A stretch of DNA of 64,000 bases from Roseovarius sp. MMSF_3359. GTDB taxonomy: Bacteria > Pseudomonadota > Alphaproteobacteria > Rhodobacterales > Rhodobacteraceae. The position numbers and the translations under genes are program-made. Positions 7,728 to 16,986 of this stretch are shown here, piece after piece (within the stretch, counting starts at the first letter, position 1; each line of letters opens with the position of its first letter). The notes below the pieces were generated by a model that saw nothing but the letters and a program-made list of their open reading frames with translations, searched no databases and was not told the DNA's origin. The stretch spans positions 372,001-436,000 of the forward strand of contig NZ_JASHJC010000001.1 of assembly GCF_030733385.1 (NCBI RefSeq). The letters run 5' to 3'.

Positions 7728-8516
7728 CTAGTTGCTGATCCAGACCTCGAGAACGCCTGTATCGTTGAGCGATGCGAATTTGGTTTGCGACAGGTCGCGG
7801 ACCGACAGCGCATGACCTGCCGGTGAAATTTGCGATGACCGAAGGGCAAGTGCCTCGGCGGCGGGGCGGTCTTCGGGATGGAAGAACCGGACTTCGTTGA
7901 GGCCTGCGGATTTGCCGGTCCGTTCGCCGCCCGTTTCCGCGTCCTCCACGGGCCAGCCGTCCTCGGCGAGGGTCTCGGCGTATTCCGTGATCTCTTCGCG
8001 GCTCAGCAGCCCCGCGAACCGGACAAGGACGGCGGTGACTGGTGGGTGCGGGGCCACGGCGGGTTCGTCGGGCGTATTTCCACCCCGGTCCGGTTGCGTC
8101 GCATCATCTGCGGCAGGCACCGTGTCCTCGTCTAGTGCCGCGATGGTCTCGGTCGTGGAGCCCTGGGTGATCGCGCAGCTATTGGAAAGCGGAAAGATCA
8201 GGCATTGCGTGGAGGCAAGCCAGGTGATCTTGCCCCCGGTCAGGGTCTGGGCAACCACGGCCGACAGCCAGACACAAAAGGCGATGGTCAGGACCCAGCC
8301 GATCACGCGGATCAAGAGGCCGTGGAGGTTGACCAGGATGAAAACGGCCACCGAAAAGGCGATGACGACAAGCCCGGTGCGGATCAGGCTGTCGAGCGCG
8401 ACGCCAAAGCTGACCACAACCGCCGCCGCGGTCAGAACAAGCAGGCCGATGGTCACAAATTTCCCGGCCAGCGGGTTGATCTTGAGCAGTTTCGAGAACA
8501 GGTCAAACTGTGGCAT
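7728..8516 (-). CDS. Membrane protein with a periplasmic or cytosolic C-terminal domain, function unknown
   Basis: The product is about 262 residues. Three hydrophobic helices lie roughly at residues 20-40, 45-70 and 70-95. They are followed by an acidic Pro-rich linker (about 120-160) and a C-terminal domain with VTAVLVRFAGLLSREEITEYA and a final LEVWISN. That domain layout recalls LytR C-terminal/SPOR-like folds, but I do not assign a family. The ATG at 8516 with upstream GGAG is preferred to a TTG at 8531. It ends 10 bases from the ectC remnant, convergent to it. Confidence 0.75.
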   Translation of the reverse strand: MPQFDLFSKLLKINPLAGKFVTIGLLVLTAAAVVVSFGVALDSLIRTGLVVIAFSVAVFILVNLHGLLIRVIGWVLTIAFCVWLSAVVAQTLTGGKITWLASTQCLIFPLSNSCAITQGSTTETIAALDEDTVPAADDATQPDRGGNTPDEPAVAPHPPVTAVLVRFAGLLSREEITEYAETLAEDGWPVEDAETGGERTGKSAGLNEVRFFHPEDRPAAEALALRSSQISPAGHALSVRDLSQTKFASLNDTGVLEVWISN

Positions 8517-8652
8517 CGGTAAAAACTCCAAAAACGTGCAAGAAAAGAACTTAAATCAACTATAGGATTTGTCTCATATAGGGCTGCGCCTTGTCCAGTC
8601 GATGTCGGGGTTACAATCGGACGAGGGGAAAGGCGTGCCGTGCTATCTATGC

Positions 8653-8681
8653 TTGATCCCGGCGCAATCCCCGTCTATACG
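8653..8681 (+). promoter_or_regulatory. Candidate promoter for rplO-secY-adk
   Basis: TTGATC (8653-8658), a 17-base spacer and TATACG (8676-8681) lie about 100 bases before rplO. It would restart transcription after the inserted segment. Confidence 0.6.
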
Positions 8682-8779
8682 CCCCCGGTGGCCCTCAGGG
8701 CTGCACGACTCAACAATCAAGAAATGCCGTGGTTGGCCCGTTACGCTTCGGGGGTCACATCCGGCTTAGGAGAAGCGAA

Positions 8780-9253
8780 ATGAAACTGAATGAACTGCGT
8801 GACAATCCCGGCGCCACCAAGAAACGCAAGCGCGTTGGCCGTGGTCCGGGCTCGGGTATGGGTAAAACCGGTGGCCGGGGTATCAAGGGTCAGAAATCCC
8901 GTTCGGGTGTGGCCATCGGCGGGTACGAAGGCGGTCAAATGCCGCTTTACCAACGTCTGCCCAAGCGTGGCTTCAACAAGCCCAACCGCAAGCAATTTGC
9001 CGTTGTGAACCTTGGTCTGATCCAGAAATTCGTCGATGCCAAGAAGCTCGACGCCAAGAAAGCGATCACCGAGGACGTGCTGGTCGAGACCGGTGTTGTG
9101 CGCCGCAAGCTCGACGGTGTGCGTATCCTCGCCAAGGGTGAAATCAGCGCCAAAGTGCAGCTGGAAGTGACCGGCGCCTCGAAATCTGCCGTCGAAGCGG
9201 TGGAAAAAGCCGGCGGCAAACTGACGATCACATCCGCGCAGGCGGCTGAATAA
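8780..9253 (+). CDS. rplO: 50S ribosomal protein L15
   Basis: This 157-residue protein has the Gly/Arg-rich N-terminus of L15 ([20 protein letters not shown]) and the [17 protein letters not shown] motif. L15 is a late 50S assembly protein contacting 23S domains II and V. The ATG at 8780 follows TAGGAGAAGCG. In most bacteria rplO directly follows rpmD; here 3.3 kb separates them, and the gene heads a new unit with secY and adk. Confidence 0.95.
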   Translation: MKLNELRDNPGATKKRKRVGRGPGSGMGKTGGRGIKGQKSRSGVAIGGYEGGQMPLYQRLPKRGFNKPNRKQFAVVNLGLIQKFVDAKKLDAKKAITEDVLVETGVVRRKLDGVRILAKGEISAKVQLEVTGASKSAVEAVEKAGGKLTITSAQAAE

Positions 9254-9365
9254 GAGGTTGTGGCAGGCGCATCGGCGCCTTACATAAACCTCAAGTTTTC
9301 CTTTTGACGCCGCCCGAGCTGGAAAACAGCTTGTGGCGGCGTTGGACTTTAGAGAGAGACCGCGA

Positions 9366-10730
9366 ATGGTATCTGCAGCAGAGCAAATGGCCGCCAACAC
9401 CAGCTGGTCGGCATTGGGCAAGGCAACCGATCTTCGCAATCGCATCTTCTTCACGCTTGGTTTGTTGATCGTCTACCGGTTGGGGACCTATATCCCCGTG
9501 CCCGGGATTGATGGTGCCGAACTGCGCGCGTTCATGGAAGAAGCCTCGCAAGGCATCGGCGGCATCCTGTCGATGTTCACGGGCGGTGCGCTTGGCCGGA
9601 TGGGCATTTTTGCTCTGGGCATCATGCCTTACATCAGCGCCTCGATCATCGTGCAGCTTCTGACGGCGATGGTGCCGCAGCTCGAACAGCTCAAGAAGGA
9701 GGGCGAGCAGGGTCGCAAGAAGATCAACCAGTATACCCGCTACGGCACGGTGTTCCTGGCCACGCTGCAATCCTACGGCATGGCGGCGAGCCTTCAGGCC
9801 GGTGGGCTTGCCACCGATCCCGGCATGTTCTTCATCGTCTCGTGCATGATCACCCTCGTGGGTGGCACGATGTTCCTGATGTGGCTGGGCGAGCAGATCA
9901 CCGCGCGCGGCGTCGGCAACGGCATCTCGCTCATCATTTTCGTGGGCATCATCGCCGAACTTCCCGCCGCCCTGGCGCAGTTCTTTGCCTCGGGCCGGTC
10001 GGGAGCGATCAGCCCGGCGGTCATCATTGGCGTGATGATCCTCGTCGTGGTCACCATCGCCTTCGTGGTTTTCATGGAACGCTCGCTCCGCAAGATCCAC
10101 ATCCAGTATCCGCGCCGCCAGGTGGGCATGAAGGTCTATGACGGCGGCTCAAGCCACCTGCCGGTCAAGGTCAACCCCGCAGGCGTGATCCCGGCGATCT
10201 TCGCGAGTTCGCTCCTGCTTCTGCCGGTCACAGTGAGCACCTTCTCGGGCAACCAGACCAGCCCGATCATGTCGACGATCCTCGCCTATTTCGGCCCGGG
10301 TCAGCCGGCATACCTGCTGTTCTTCACGCTGATGATCGTGTTCTTTGCGTATTTCTATACCTACAACGTCTCGTTCAAACCGGACGAGGTGGCCGATAAC
10401 CTCAAGAACCAGAACGGCTTTGTCCCCGGTGTTCGTCCCGGCAAGAAAACCGCCGAATACCTGGAATATGTGGTCACCCGCGTGTTGGTTCTGGGCTCGG
10501 CCTATCTGGCGGCGGTGTGTCTCCTGCCGGAAATCCTGCGCAGCCAGTTGCAGATCCCGTTCTATTTCGGCGGTACTTCAGTATTGATTGTGGTATCCGT
10601 GACGATGGATACAATCCAACAGGTCCAGTCGCATTTGCTGGCGCATCAATATGAAGGCCTGATCGAAAAATCGCAGCTCAGCGGCAAGGGTCGCAAGCGT
10701 GCACGGAGGAAGGGAACAACTCGCCGATGA
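9366..10730 (+). CDS. secY: Preprotein translocase subunit SecY
   Basis: The 454-residue inner-membrane protein has ten transmembrane helices and forms the protein-conducting channel with SecE and SecG. Seen features include the N-terminal [27 protein letters not shown], the plug region [30 protein letters not shown], and the C-terminal [19 protein letters not shown]. The ATG at 9366 is preferred; a start at 9333 would add an unusual extension. It follows rplO by 112 bases and its stop overlaps the adk start (ATGA). Confidence 0.96.
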   Translation: MVSAAEQMAANTSWSALGKATDLRNRIFFTLGLLIVYRLGTYIPVPGIDGAELRAFMEEASQGIGGILSMFTGGALGRMGIFALGIMPYISASIIVQLLTAMVPQLEQLKKEGEQGRKKINQYTRYGTVFLATLQSYGMAASLQAGGLATDPGMFFIVSCMITLVGGTMFLMWLGEQITARGVGNGISLIIFVGIIAELPAALAQFFASGRSGAISPAVIIGVMILVVVTIAFVVFMERSLRKIHIQYPRRQVGMKVYDGGSSHLPVKVNPAGVIPAIFASSLLLLPVTVSTFSGNQTSPIMSTILAYFGPGQPAYLLFFTLMIVFFAYFYTYNVSFKPDEVADNLKNQNGFVPGVRPGKKTAEYLEYVVTRVLVLGSAYLAAVCLLPEILRSQLQIPFYFGGTSVLIVVSVTMDTIQQVQSHLLAHQYEGLIEKSQLSGKGRKRARRKGTTRR

Positions 10731-11371
10731 ACATCATTCTACTGGGACCGCCGGGCGCGGGCAAAGGCACACAAGCACATCTTCTCGTCGAAACCCGCAA
10801 CATGATCCAGCTTTCTACCGGCGATATGCTGCGCGAAGCCAAGGACAGCGGCACCGAGATGGGCAAGATCGTGGCCGATGTCATGGCGCGGGGCGACCTG
10901 GTAACCGATGAGATCGTGATCGGGTTGATCCGTGAAAAGCTGCAAGGCGACAAGCAGGGCGGGTTCATCTTCGACGGCTTTCCCCGGACGCTGGCGCAAG
11001 CCGATGCCCTGGCGGAGCTTCTGAACGAGACCGGCGAGACGCTCGACAAGGTCGTCGCGATGGAAGTCAATGATGATGCGCTCGTGGCCCGGATCACCGC
11101 ACGCTCGACCTGCGCGGGCTGTGGCGAGGTCTATAACGACATCACCAAGCCCATCCCGGCGGATGGCAAATGCACCAAATGCGGCAATACCGAATTCAAG
11201 CGCCGCGCGGATGACAACGAGGAAAGCCTAAAGAACCGCCTGATGGAGTATTATAAGAAAACCTCCATGCTGATCGGCTACTACCACGCCAAGGGCAACC
11301 TGAGCTGGGTCAACGGGCTGGGCGAGATCGACGAGGTTCAGGCTGAGATATCGGCGGCGTTGGATAGCTGA
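10727..11371 (+). CDS. adk: Adenylate kinase
   Basis: This 214-residue cytosolic kinase interconverts ATP + AMP and 2 ADP. The P-loop GPPGAGKGT is at residues 7-15 and the AMP-binding FDGFPRT near 83. The LID carries four cysteines (CAGC and CTKC, about residues 126-152), so it is the zinc-binding long form. It overlaps secY by 4 bases (ATGA), so it is translationally coupled to it, the usual arrangement. Confidence 0.96.
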   Translation: MNIILLGPPGAGKGTQAHLLVETRNMIQLSTGDMLREAKDSGTEMGKIVADVMARGDLVTDEIVIGLIREKLQGDKQGGFIFDGFPRTLAQADALAELLNETGETLDKVVAMEVNDDALVARITARSTCAGCGEVYNDITKPIPADGKCTKCGNTEFKRRADDNEESLKNRLMEYYKKTSMLIGYYHAKGNLSWVNGLGEIDEVQAEISAALDS

Positions 11372-11424
11372 ACAAGTTTCGGTTGGCGCCATTTTTGGCC
11401 GGGCTTGTCATCGGAGGTTTGTTG

Positions 11425-11562
11425 ATGTTCGCGGCAGGTTTTTTCGCGGGAATGGTCGTCGAAGATTTGACGTGGAGCCTCGATCTTTGCGGGGATGAAA
11501 CGTCGGGCAGATATGTATTCGATATGGAACTTCGGCGTCGTATTTGCCCTGGTGTCCGCTAA
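11425..11562 (+). CDS. Small hydrophobic protein after adk (candidate)
   Basis: A frame of 45 codons starts at an ATG preceded by GGAGG with a 7-base spacer. The product begins MFAAGFFAGMVVEDL and ends MELRRRICPGVR. The same frame continues upstream without a stop to a CTG that overlaps the adk stop (CTGA), and that longer version would hold a complete membrane helix (FLAGLVIGGLLMFAAGFFAG). This suggests an ancestral ATGA-coupled gene whose start codon has changed. Existence is plausible, not certain. Confidence 0.4.
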   Translation: MFAAGFFAGMVVEDLTWSLDLCGDETSGRYVFDMELRRRICPGVR

Positions 11563-11576
11563 GTTTCACGCAGGGG

Positions 11577-11605
11577 TTGACGCCCCCGGAAAATCCCCAT
11601 AACCA
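11577..11605 (+). promoter_or_regulatory. Candidate promoter for rpsM-rpoA-rplQ
   Basis: TTGACG (11577-11582), a 17-base spacer and TAACCA (11600-11605) lie in the 198-base gap before rpsM. The -35 is good, the -10 weak. The rest of the gap holds nothing else that I recognise. Confidence 0.4.
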
Positions 11606-11760
11606 GCACCATCTCGCATGAGAATTGATTCTTTCTCGGGTCGCCCCCGACGCGGAATCGACCACCTGAATTCAGCTGCGGCCCGGAGCGAAAACGCCTC
11701 GGGCCTACGTTGTGAAAAAAGGTTCTGGAGCTACGGAACCGCAACGAAAGGAAAAGACAC

Positions 11761-12129
11761 GTGGCACGTATTGCCGGCGTAAACATCCCGACCTCTAAAC
11801 GGGTCCCAATCGCCCTGACATATATCACCGGAATTGGTCACTCGACCGCCAAGGCCATCTGTGAAGCCGTGAACATCGACCAGTCGCGTCGTGTGAACGA
11901 GCTGAGCGATGCAGAGGTTCTGACCATCCGCGAACACATTGATGCCAACCTGAACGTCGAAGGCGACCTGCGCCGCGAAGTTCAGATGAACATCAAGCGC
12001 CTGATGGATCTCGGCTGCTACCGCGGCCTGCGTCACCGCCGCAACCTGCCGGTTCGCGGTCAGCGCACCCACACCAACGCTCGTACCCGCAAAGGCCCCG
12101 CAAAGGCCATTGCCGGTAAGAAGAAATAA
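11761..12129 (+). CDS. rpsM: 30S ribosomal protein S13
   Basis: This 122-residue protein starts with GTG after a GAAAGGAAAAGACAC site. The sequence [21 protein letters not shown], the [28 protein letters not shown] motif and the Lys-rich tail identify S13, which bridges the subunits and contacts P-site tRNA. rpmJ (L36), often found just before rpsM, is absent from the gap. Confidence 0.96.
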   Translation: MARIAGVNIPTSKRVPIALTYITGIGHSTAKAICEAVNIDQSRRVNELSDAEVLTIREHIDANLNVEGDLRREVQMNIKRLMDLGCYRGLRHRRNLPVRGQRTHTNARTRKGPAKAIAGKKK

Positions 12130-12144
12130 GGGAGGGCTGATCTG

Positions 12145-12534
12145 ATGGCACGCGATACCCGTCGTACAAAGAAGAAGGTCTCCAAGAACATCGCCACCGG
12201 CGTTGCGCATGTGAACTCTTCGTTCAACAACACCAAGATCCTGATCTCGGACGTGCAGGGCAACGCCATTGCATGGTCCTCGGCAGGCACCATGGGCTTC
12301 AAAGGCTCGCGCAAATCCACCCCCTATGCCGCGCAGATGGCCGCCGAAGATGCGGGCCGCAAGGCACAGGAACACGGCATGCGCACACTCGAAGTCGAAG
12401 TGCAGGGCCCCGGTTCGGGCCGTGAGTCGGCGCTGCGCGCGCTGGCCGCCGTTGGGTTCAACATCACCTCGATCCGTGATGTGACCCCGATCGCGCACAA
12501 CGGTTGCCGCCCGCCGAAACGCCGCCGGGTCTGA
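12145..12534 (+). CDS. rpsK: 30S ribosomal protein S11
   Basis: The 129-residue product has the S11 core [38 protein letters not shown] and the end [10 protein letters not shown]11 shapes the 30S platform near the E site. It lies 15 bases after rpsM behind AGGGAGGGCTGATCTG. Confidence 0.96.
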   Translation: MARDTRRTKKKVSKNIATGVAHVNSSFNNTKILISDVQGNAIAWSSAGTMGFKGSRKSTPYAAQMAAEDAGRKAQEHGMRTLEVEVQGPGSGRESALRALAAVGFNITSIRDVTPIAHNGCRPPKRRRV

Positions 12535-12550
12535 TCTTTTTTACTGCTTT

Positions 12551-12575
12551 GGGGCCGCGTGTTCTGCACGGCCCC
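12551..12575 (+). promoter_or_regulatory. GC hairpin between rpsK and rpoA
   Basis: A perfect GGGGCCG/CGGCCCC stem (12551-12557 and 12569-12575) with an 11-base loop lies 16 bases after the rpsK stop. The following bases are only weakly T-rich. It may act as a partial terminator or mRNA stabiliser ahead of rpoA. Confidence 0.4.
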
Positions 12576-12644
12576 ATTCCGTCATTTTAACCTCGGGCGT
12601 TCCGCCTTTTTGGACATGAGGGCTGAACAGGAATGGAGGGACAC

Positions 12645-13661
12645 ATGATCCACAAAAATTGGGCAGAGCTGATCAAGCCGACGCAATTGGAGGTGAAGCC
12701 GGGCAATGACCCGATCCGCCAGGCAACTGTCGTGGCTGAACCGCTGGAGCGCGGTTTCGGCCTGACGATGGGCAACGCGCTGCGTCGCGTCCTGCTGTCG
12801 TCGCTGCAAGGTGCTGCCATCACCAGCGTTCAGATCGACAACGTGCTGCATGAGTTCTCGTCGGTGGCCGGTGTACGTGAAGACGTGACCGACATCGTGC
12901 TGAACCTCAAGGGCGTCAGCCTGCGCATGGAAGTCGAAGGGCCCAAGCGCCTTTCGGTCACGGCCAAGGGGCCGGGCGTTGTCACCGCTGGCGATATCTC
13001 GGACAGCGCGGGTATCGAGGTTCTGAACAAGGATCACGTGATCTGCCACCTCGACGAGGGTGCGGATCTGTTCATGGAACTGACCGTGAATACCGGCAAG
13101 GGCTATGTCGCCGCCGACAAGAACAAGCCCGAGGATGCGCCGATTGGCCTGATCCCGGTTGACGCGATCTATTCGCCGATCAAGAAGGTCAGCTATGACG
13201 TGCAGCCGACCCGCGAAGGTCAGGTTCTGGACTATGACAAGCTGACCATGAAGGTTGAAACCGATGGCTCGATCACGCCGGACGATGCCGTGGCCTACGC
13301 CGCGCGGATCATCCAGGATCAGCTCTCGATCTTCGTGAACTTTGAAGAGCCCGAAAGCGCCAGCCGTCAGGACGAGGATGATGGTCTCGAGTTCAACCCG
13401 CTTCTCTTGAAGAAGGTAGACGAGCTGGAACTTTCCGTCCGTTCGGCAAACTGCCTGAAGAACGACAATATCGTGTATATTGGCGATCTGATCCAAAAGA
13501 CCGAAGCAGAGATGCTGCGCACCCCGAACTTCGGCCGCAAGTCCTTGAACGAGATCAAGGAAGTCCTGAGCGGCATGGCGCTGCACCTGGGTATGGATGT
13601 CGAGGATTGGCCGCCGGACAATATCGAAGATCTGGCGAAGAAATTCGAAGACGCGTTTTAA
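12645..13661 (+). CDS. rpoA: DNA-directed RNA polymerase subunit alpha
   Basis: The 338-residue subunit has the N-terminal dimerisation/assembly domain (about 1-235; [30 protein letters not shown]) and the C-terminal DNA/activator-binding domain (about 255-325; [33 protein letters not shown]). The ATG at 12645 has a GGAGGG site 4 bases upstream. An ATG four codons earlier overlaps that site and is less likely. The stop codon lies in the loop of a 10-bp hairpin (13646-13673). Confidence 0.96.
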   Translation: MIHKNWAELIKPTQLEVKPGNDPIRQATVVAEPLERGFGLTMGNALRRVLLSSLQGAAITSVQIDNVLHEFSSVAGVREDVTDIVLNLKGVSLRMEVEGPKRLSVTAKGPGVVTAGDISDSAGIEVLNKDHVICHLDEGADLFMELTVNTGKGYVAADKNKPEDAPIGLIPVDAIYSPIKKVSYDVQPTREGQVLDYDKLTMKVETDGSITPDDAVAYAARIIQDQLSIFVNFEEPESASRQDEDDGLEFNPLLLKKVDELELSVRSANCLKNDNIVYIGDLIQKTEAEMLRTPNFGRKSLNEIKEVLSGMALHLGMDVEDWPPDNIEDLAKKFEDAF

Positions 13662-13779
13662 CGCGCGTCTTCGTCACTGCCCGGCCTGATCCGGGGAAAA
13701 CACGGGCAATACTGCCCCAAGGAGAGCGGCTGACACGCATCAGACCGCCGGACAAAGCAAAACACGAAGGAATGAAATC

Positions 13780-14199
13780 ATGCGTCACGCACGAGGCTAT
13801 CGCCGCCTGAACCGCACCCACGAGCACCGCAAGGCGCTCTGGGCCAACATGGCCGGCTCGCTCATCGAACATGAGCAAATCAAGACCACGCTGCCCAAGG
13901 CCAAAGAACTGCGCCGGGTGGTGGAAAAACTCATCACGCTCGGCAAGCGCGGCGATCTGCACGCCCGCCGTCAGGCCGCAAGCCAACTCAAGCAGGACCA
14001 GTACGTCACCAAGCTGTTTGACGTCCTTGGCCCGCGCTACAAAGAGCGCAATGGCGGTTACGTCCGCGTCCTCAAGGCCGGTTTCCGTTATGGCGACATG
14101 GCCCCGATGGCGATCATCGAATTCGTTGACCGCGACGTCGATGCCAAAGGCGCTGCCGACAAGGCACGCGTTGCTGCTGAAGACGCCGCAGAAGAATAA
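13780..14199 (+). CDS. rplQ: 50S ribosomal protein L17
   Basis: This 139-residue protein begins [20 protein letters not shown], the L17 signature, with [23 protein letters not shown] following. It is the last gene of the alpha operon and has an acidic, Ala-rich C-terminal tail. A terminator lies 30 bases beyond. Confidence 0.96.
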   Translation: MRHARGYRRLNRTHEHRKALWANMAGSLIEHEQIKTTLPKAKELRRVVEKLITLGKRGDLHARRQAASQLKQDQYVTKLFDVLGPRYKERNGGYVRVLKAGFRYGDMAPMAIIEFVDRDVDAKGAADKARVAAEDAAEE

Positions 14200-14228
14200 G
14201 CATCCGGGGGCTAAGCCCAAGAATGCAG

Positions 14229-14262
14229 CGCCGTCGGATACTCTCCGGCGGCGTTTTCTTTT
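14229..14262 (+). terminator. Rho-independent terminator after rplQ
   Basis: CGCCGTCGG (14229-14237) pairs with CCGGCGGCG (14245-14253; one G-T pair), followed by TTTTCTTTT. It ends the rpsM-rplQ unit. Confidence 0.85.
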
Positions 14263-14278
14263 GTGCGGCCAGGATGCG

Positions 14279-15175
14279 TCAGGATGTGAAGGCGTCCGTG
14301 TAGCATCGGCGCAGCAGCGGACTGCGCCGCGCAAAGATCGACGTCGCAATCGTGGCGCCGGTCATCTCCCAGACGTCGAAGGACGCGCCCGTGCAATAGG
14401 CCCCCAGCCGGATCATCCCCAGATCGCGACATACCTGCCTGCCACCCTCCGAGCAGGCAATCGTGCCGAAGCCGTGCAACAGAATCTCGCGCTCGGCCAG
14501 TTTTTCCAGGTAGTGTACGAAAGAGGACATCAGAAGTGGCGCCGCCGCCTCATGCCCCTTGCAGACGACGAGCGCGGGGCAATAGCCGAAATAGGTGCCG
14601 GGTAAAAGGGGGCGGTGGATCCGGTCGACCGACATGTCGGCCTCGATCAGGCGACCATCGCGAAACCGCGCCTCGTCCTCCGGCAGAAGAAGGGGAAGCG
14701 CCCATTTTGCAATTATACAGCCCTGATGGAGCACAGCGGCCCAACTGTCGCGATAGGTATCGTAGATCGGCAGGAAGATGTCGGCATTGGCGGCCAGTTC
14801 ATCGGGCAGCCTGCCTAGTTCGTGGTCGACCATGTCGATCATGGTCGCGATGGCTTTGTGCCATGATCCGTCGAAATGCGCCGCAACGCTCGCGTCATCC
14901 AGCAGGCGGTAGGCGCTTTGTGCCGGACGGTGTTGCCGCGTGTTCCAATCCTCGCGGCAGGCGAGAATGTCGTCACGGCTCCACCCCAGATGTTCGGCCA
15001 ATCGGTGCTCCAGATCGCCGCGAATGAAGGACGCGGAGCGTTCATACTTGCTGATCGCGTCGACGCTGACACCCAGCGTTTCTGCCAACATCTCCTGCGT
15101 TATGCGGCCATGATCGCCGTGGCTGGCGCGCCAGTCGCGCAGCTTTTTGGCAAAGAGAGAAGGGCGGTTGGTCAT
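14279..15175 (-). CDS. XRE-type helix-turn-helix regulator with a large C-terminal domain
   Basis: The product is about 298 residues. An XRE/Cro-like HTH spans about residues 8-65 (ITQEMLAETLGVSVDAISKYERS). The remaining 230 residues are not assigned; they hold a Trp/His-rich helical part and a C-terminal region (FGYCPALVVCKGH to LGMIRLGAY) whose layout recalls an acetyltransferase fold, probably a ligand-sensing domain. The ATG at 15175 fits the HTH start; a TTG at 15238 would add an unstructured lead. It is convergent to rplQ. Confidence 0.75.
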   Translation of the reverse strand: MTNRPSLFAKKLRDWRASHGDHGRITQEMLAETLGVSVDAISKYERSASFIRGDLEHRLAEHLGWSRDDILACREDWNTRQHRPAQSAYRLLDDASVAAHFDGSWHKAIATMIDMVDHELGRLPDELAANADIFLPIYDTYRDSWAAVLHQGCIIAKWALPLLLPEDEARFRDGRLIEADMSVDRIHRPLLPGTYFGYCPALVVCKGHEAAAPLLMSSFVHYLEKLAEREILLHGFGTIACSEGGRQVCRDLGMIRLGAYCTGASFDVWEMTGATIATSIFARRSPLLRRCYTDAFTS

Positions 15176-15347
15176 CGGGTCTGCGGGATCGTTGATTGCG
15201 TTGGCGTGACCATGACCCATCGCGGGAGGGTCTGCCAAGGGATTTACGGGTGACTTACGGGTTGTGGCGGGTTGGCGGCTCGGGTCGGTGGGAAAGCCGC
15301 GACGACCCGCGCAGTTTCAGTCGCAGAACCCTGCACGGAGGCTGCAC

Positions 15348-15509
15348 ATGACCCGTCCTATCCCCGACACCTATAGTTTTCTGAACCTGATGAACCCGTT
15401 CTTTGTCCCGCCGCGAAATGACCGCCACCCGCGCGCCGAGCCAGAGGATTGGCGCCCGGGGCGCCGGGTGTTCCATCCCGCCCCCAAGGACAGGTCACCA
15501 ACCGGCTGA
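15348..15509 (+). CDS. Small hypothetical protein, 53 residues
   Basis: An ATG preceded by GGAGG at a 6-base spacing opens a 53-codon frame, MTRPIPDTYSFLNLMNPFF then a basic Arg/Pro-rich tail. No family is recognised. It stands upstream of the DegQ-like protease, same strand, 93 bases away. The good ribosome site is the main support. Confidence 0.4.
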   Translation: MTRPIPDTYSFLNLMNPFFVPPRNDRHPRAEPEDWRPGRRVFHPAPKDRSPTG

Positions 15510-15602
15510 TCCGCCACGCCCGGGCGCAGCATACCGCCGTCCAAATGTTGCATTCATCCGCCGTCACGCGCATATGCAAGGAAACGGACGAAAAGGCGGA
15601 CC

Positions 15603-16982
15603 ATGTTGCGTTCACTCATTCTGGCAATGATCCTGACCTGCGGGATGGCGTCGGCGCAGACCGCGGTTCCCGAGAGCCAGGCGCAGATCCAACTGAGCTT
15701 TGCGCCCGTGGTAAAGCAGGCGGCCCCCGCCGTGGTGAACATCTATGCCAAGCGCGTCGTCAATGTCCGCACCAACCCGTTCCGCAACGACCCGTTCTTC
15801 GACAACCTCTTTCGTGACTTCGGCGCGCCGCGCCAGCGGGTGGAAAATTCGCTTGGCTCCGGGGTGATCCTCTCCGAAGACGGCATCGTCGTCTCGAATT
15901 ACCACGTTGTCGGGCAGGCCACGGATATTCGGGTCGTTCTGACCGACCGGCGCGAGTTCTCCGCGCGGGTTTTGCTGGCGGACGAAGAAAGCGACCTGGC
16001 CATTCTGCAGATTGACGAGGCGGAGGGGCTTCATGCGCTGGAGCTGCGTGACAGTGACAGCGTCGAAGTGGGCGAGCTTGTGCTGGCCATCGGAAATCCG
16101 TTTGGCGTCGGCCAGACGGTCAGCAGCGGGATTGTCTCGGGTCTTGCGCGCTCGGGCGTGGCGATGGGCAATGCGCGCGGCTATTTCATCCAGACCGACG
16201 CGCCGATCAATCCCGGCAATTCCGGCGGTGCGCTAGTCGATGTCGCGGGGCGGCTTATTGGCATCAACACTTGGATCCTGTCGCGTTCGGGCGGATCGAA
16301 CGGCATCGGTTTCGCCATCCCGAGCGCGCTCGTCTCTGAGTTCGTGGCGCAGGCCCGCGCGGGCAAGGATCGGTTCACGAGGCCTTGGGCGGGCCTCAGC
16401 GGTCAGCCGGTGATGGCGGATATGGCCGAAGGTCTTGGCCTCGACCGCCCTGGCGGCATCGTGATTTCGCAGGTGCATGAGCAAAGTCCCTTCATGGATG
16501 CCGAAATCCGGCCCGGCGATGTGATCGTGGCCGTGGATGGCCTGACCGTGAACACACCTGCCGAGATGATCTATCGCATGTCCGTTGCGGGCATGGGCGA
16601 CACCGCCCGGATCAGCGTCATTCGCAACGGTGAGGCGCGCGAGGTGACGGTCCGCTTGATCCCGGCGCCTGACATGCCGCCGCGCGCCGAGGTGCAAACC
16701 GGCCGGAAATCCGCCATCCCCGGCATGACCTTGTCGAACATCAACCCGGCGGTGATCGACGAATACGGGCTGGGGCTTTCGGCGAGTGGCGTGCTGGTGG
16801 TTGATCCCGGGCGGGCGGGCCTGCGCGCCGGGCTGCGGCGCGGCGACATCCTGCGGGGGATTAACGATACCGACGCGGTGGATACCGACACCGCAGCGGC
16901 GCTTTTAGAGGAGCGCATGCGCTGGTTGTCGCTGGATGTGCAGCGCGGCACGCAGCGCAGCGTGCTCCGGTTCAGGCTGTGA
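15603..16982 (+). CDS. Do-like serine protease with two PDZ domains (DegP/DegQ family)
   Basis: This 459-residue periplasmic protease has a signal peptide (1-18, ASA-Q) and a trypsin-like domain with the triad H101 (SNYHVV), D131 (SDLAI) and S207 (GNSGGA). PDZ1 spans about 270-355 (GGIVISQVHEQSPFMDAEIRPGDVIVAVDG). A second, shorter PDZ lies about 385-455 (GVLVVDPGRAGLRAGLRRGDILRGIN). Such proteins degrade or refold misfolded envelope proteins. rarA follows after 4 bases, so the two are probably co-transcribed. Confidence 0.9.
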   Translation: MLRSLILAMILTCGMASAQTAVPESQAQIQLSFAPVVKQAAPAVVNIYAKRVVNVRTNPFRNDPFFDNLFRDFGAPRQRVENSLGSGVILSEDGIVVSNYHVVGQATDIRVVLTDRREFSARVLLADEESDLAILQIDEAEGLHALELRDSDSVEVGELVLAIGNPFGVGQTVSSGIVSGLARSGVAMGNARGYFIQTDAPINPGNSGGALVDVAGRLIGINTWILSRSGGSNGIGFAIPSALVSEFVAQARAGKDRFTRPWAGLSGQPVMADMAEGLGLDRPGGIVISQVHEQSPFMDAEIRPGDVIVAVDGLTVNTPAEMIYRMSVAGMGDTARISVIRNGEAREVTVRLIPAPDMPPRAEVQTGRKSAIPGMTLSNINPAVIDEYGLGLSASGVLVVDPGRAGLRAGLRRGDILRGINDTDAVDTDTAAALLEERMRWLSLDVQRGTQRSVLRFRL

Positions 16983-16986
16983 TCTG

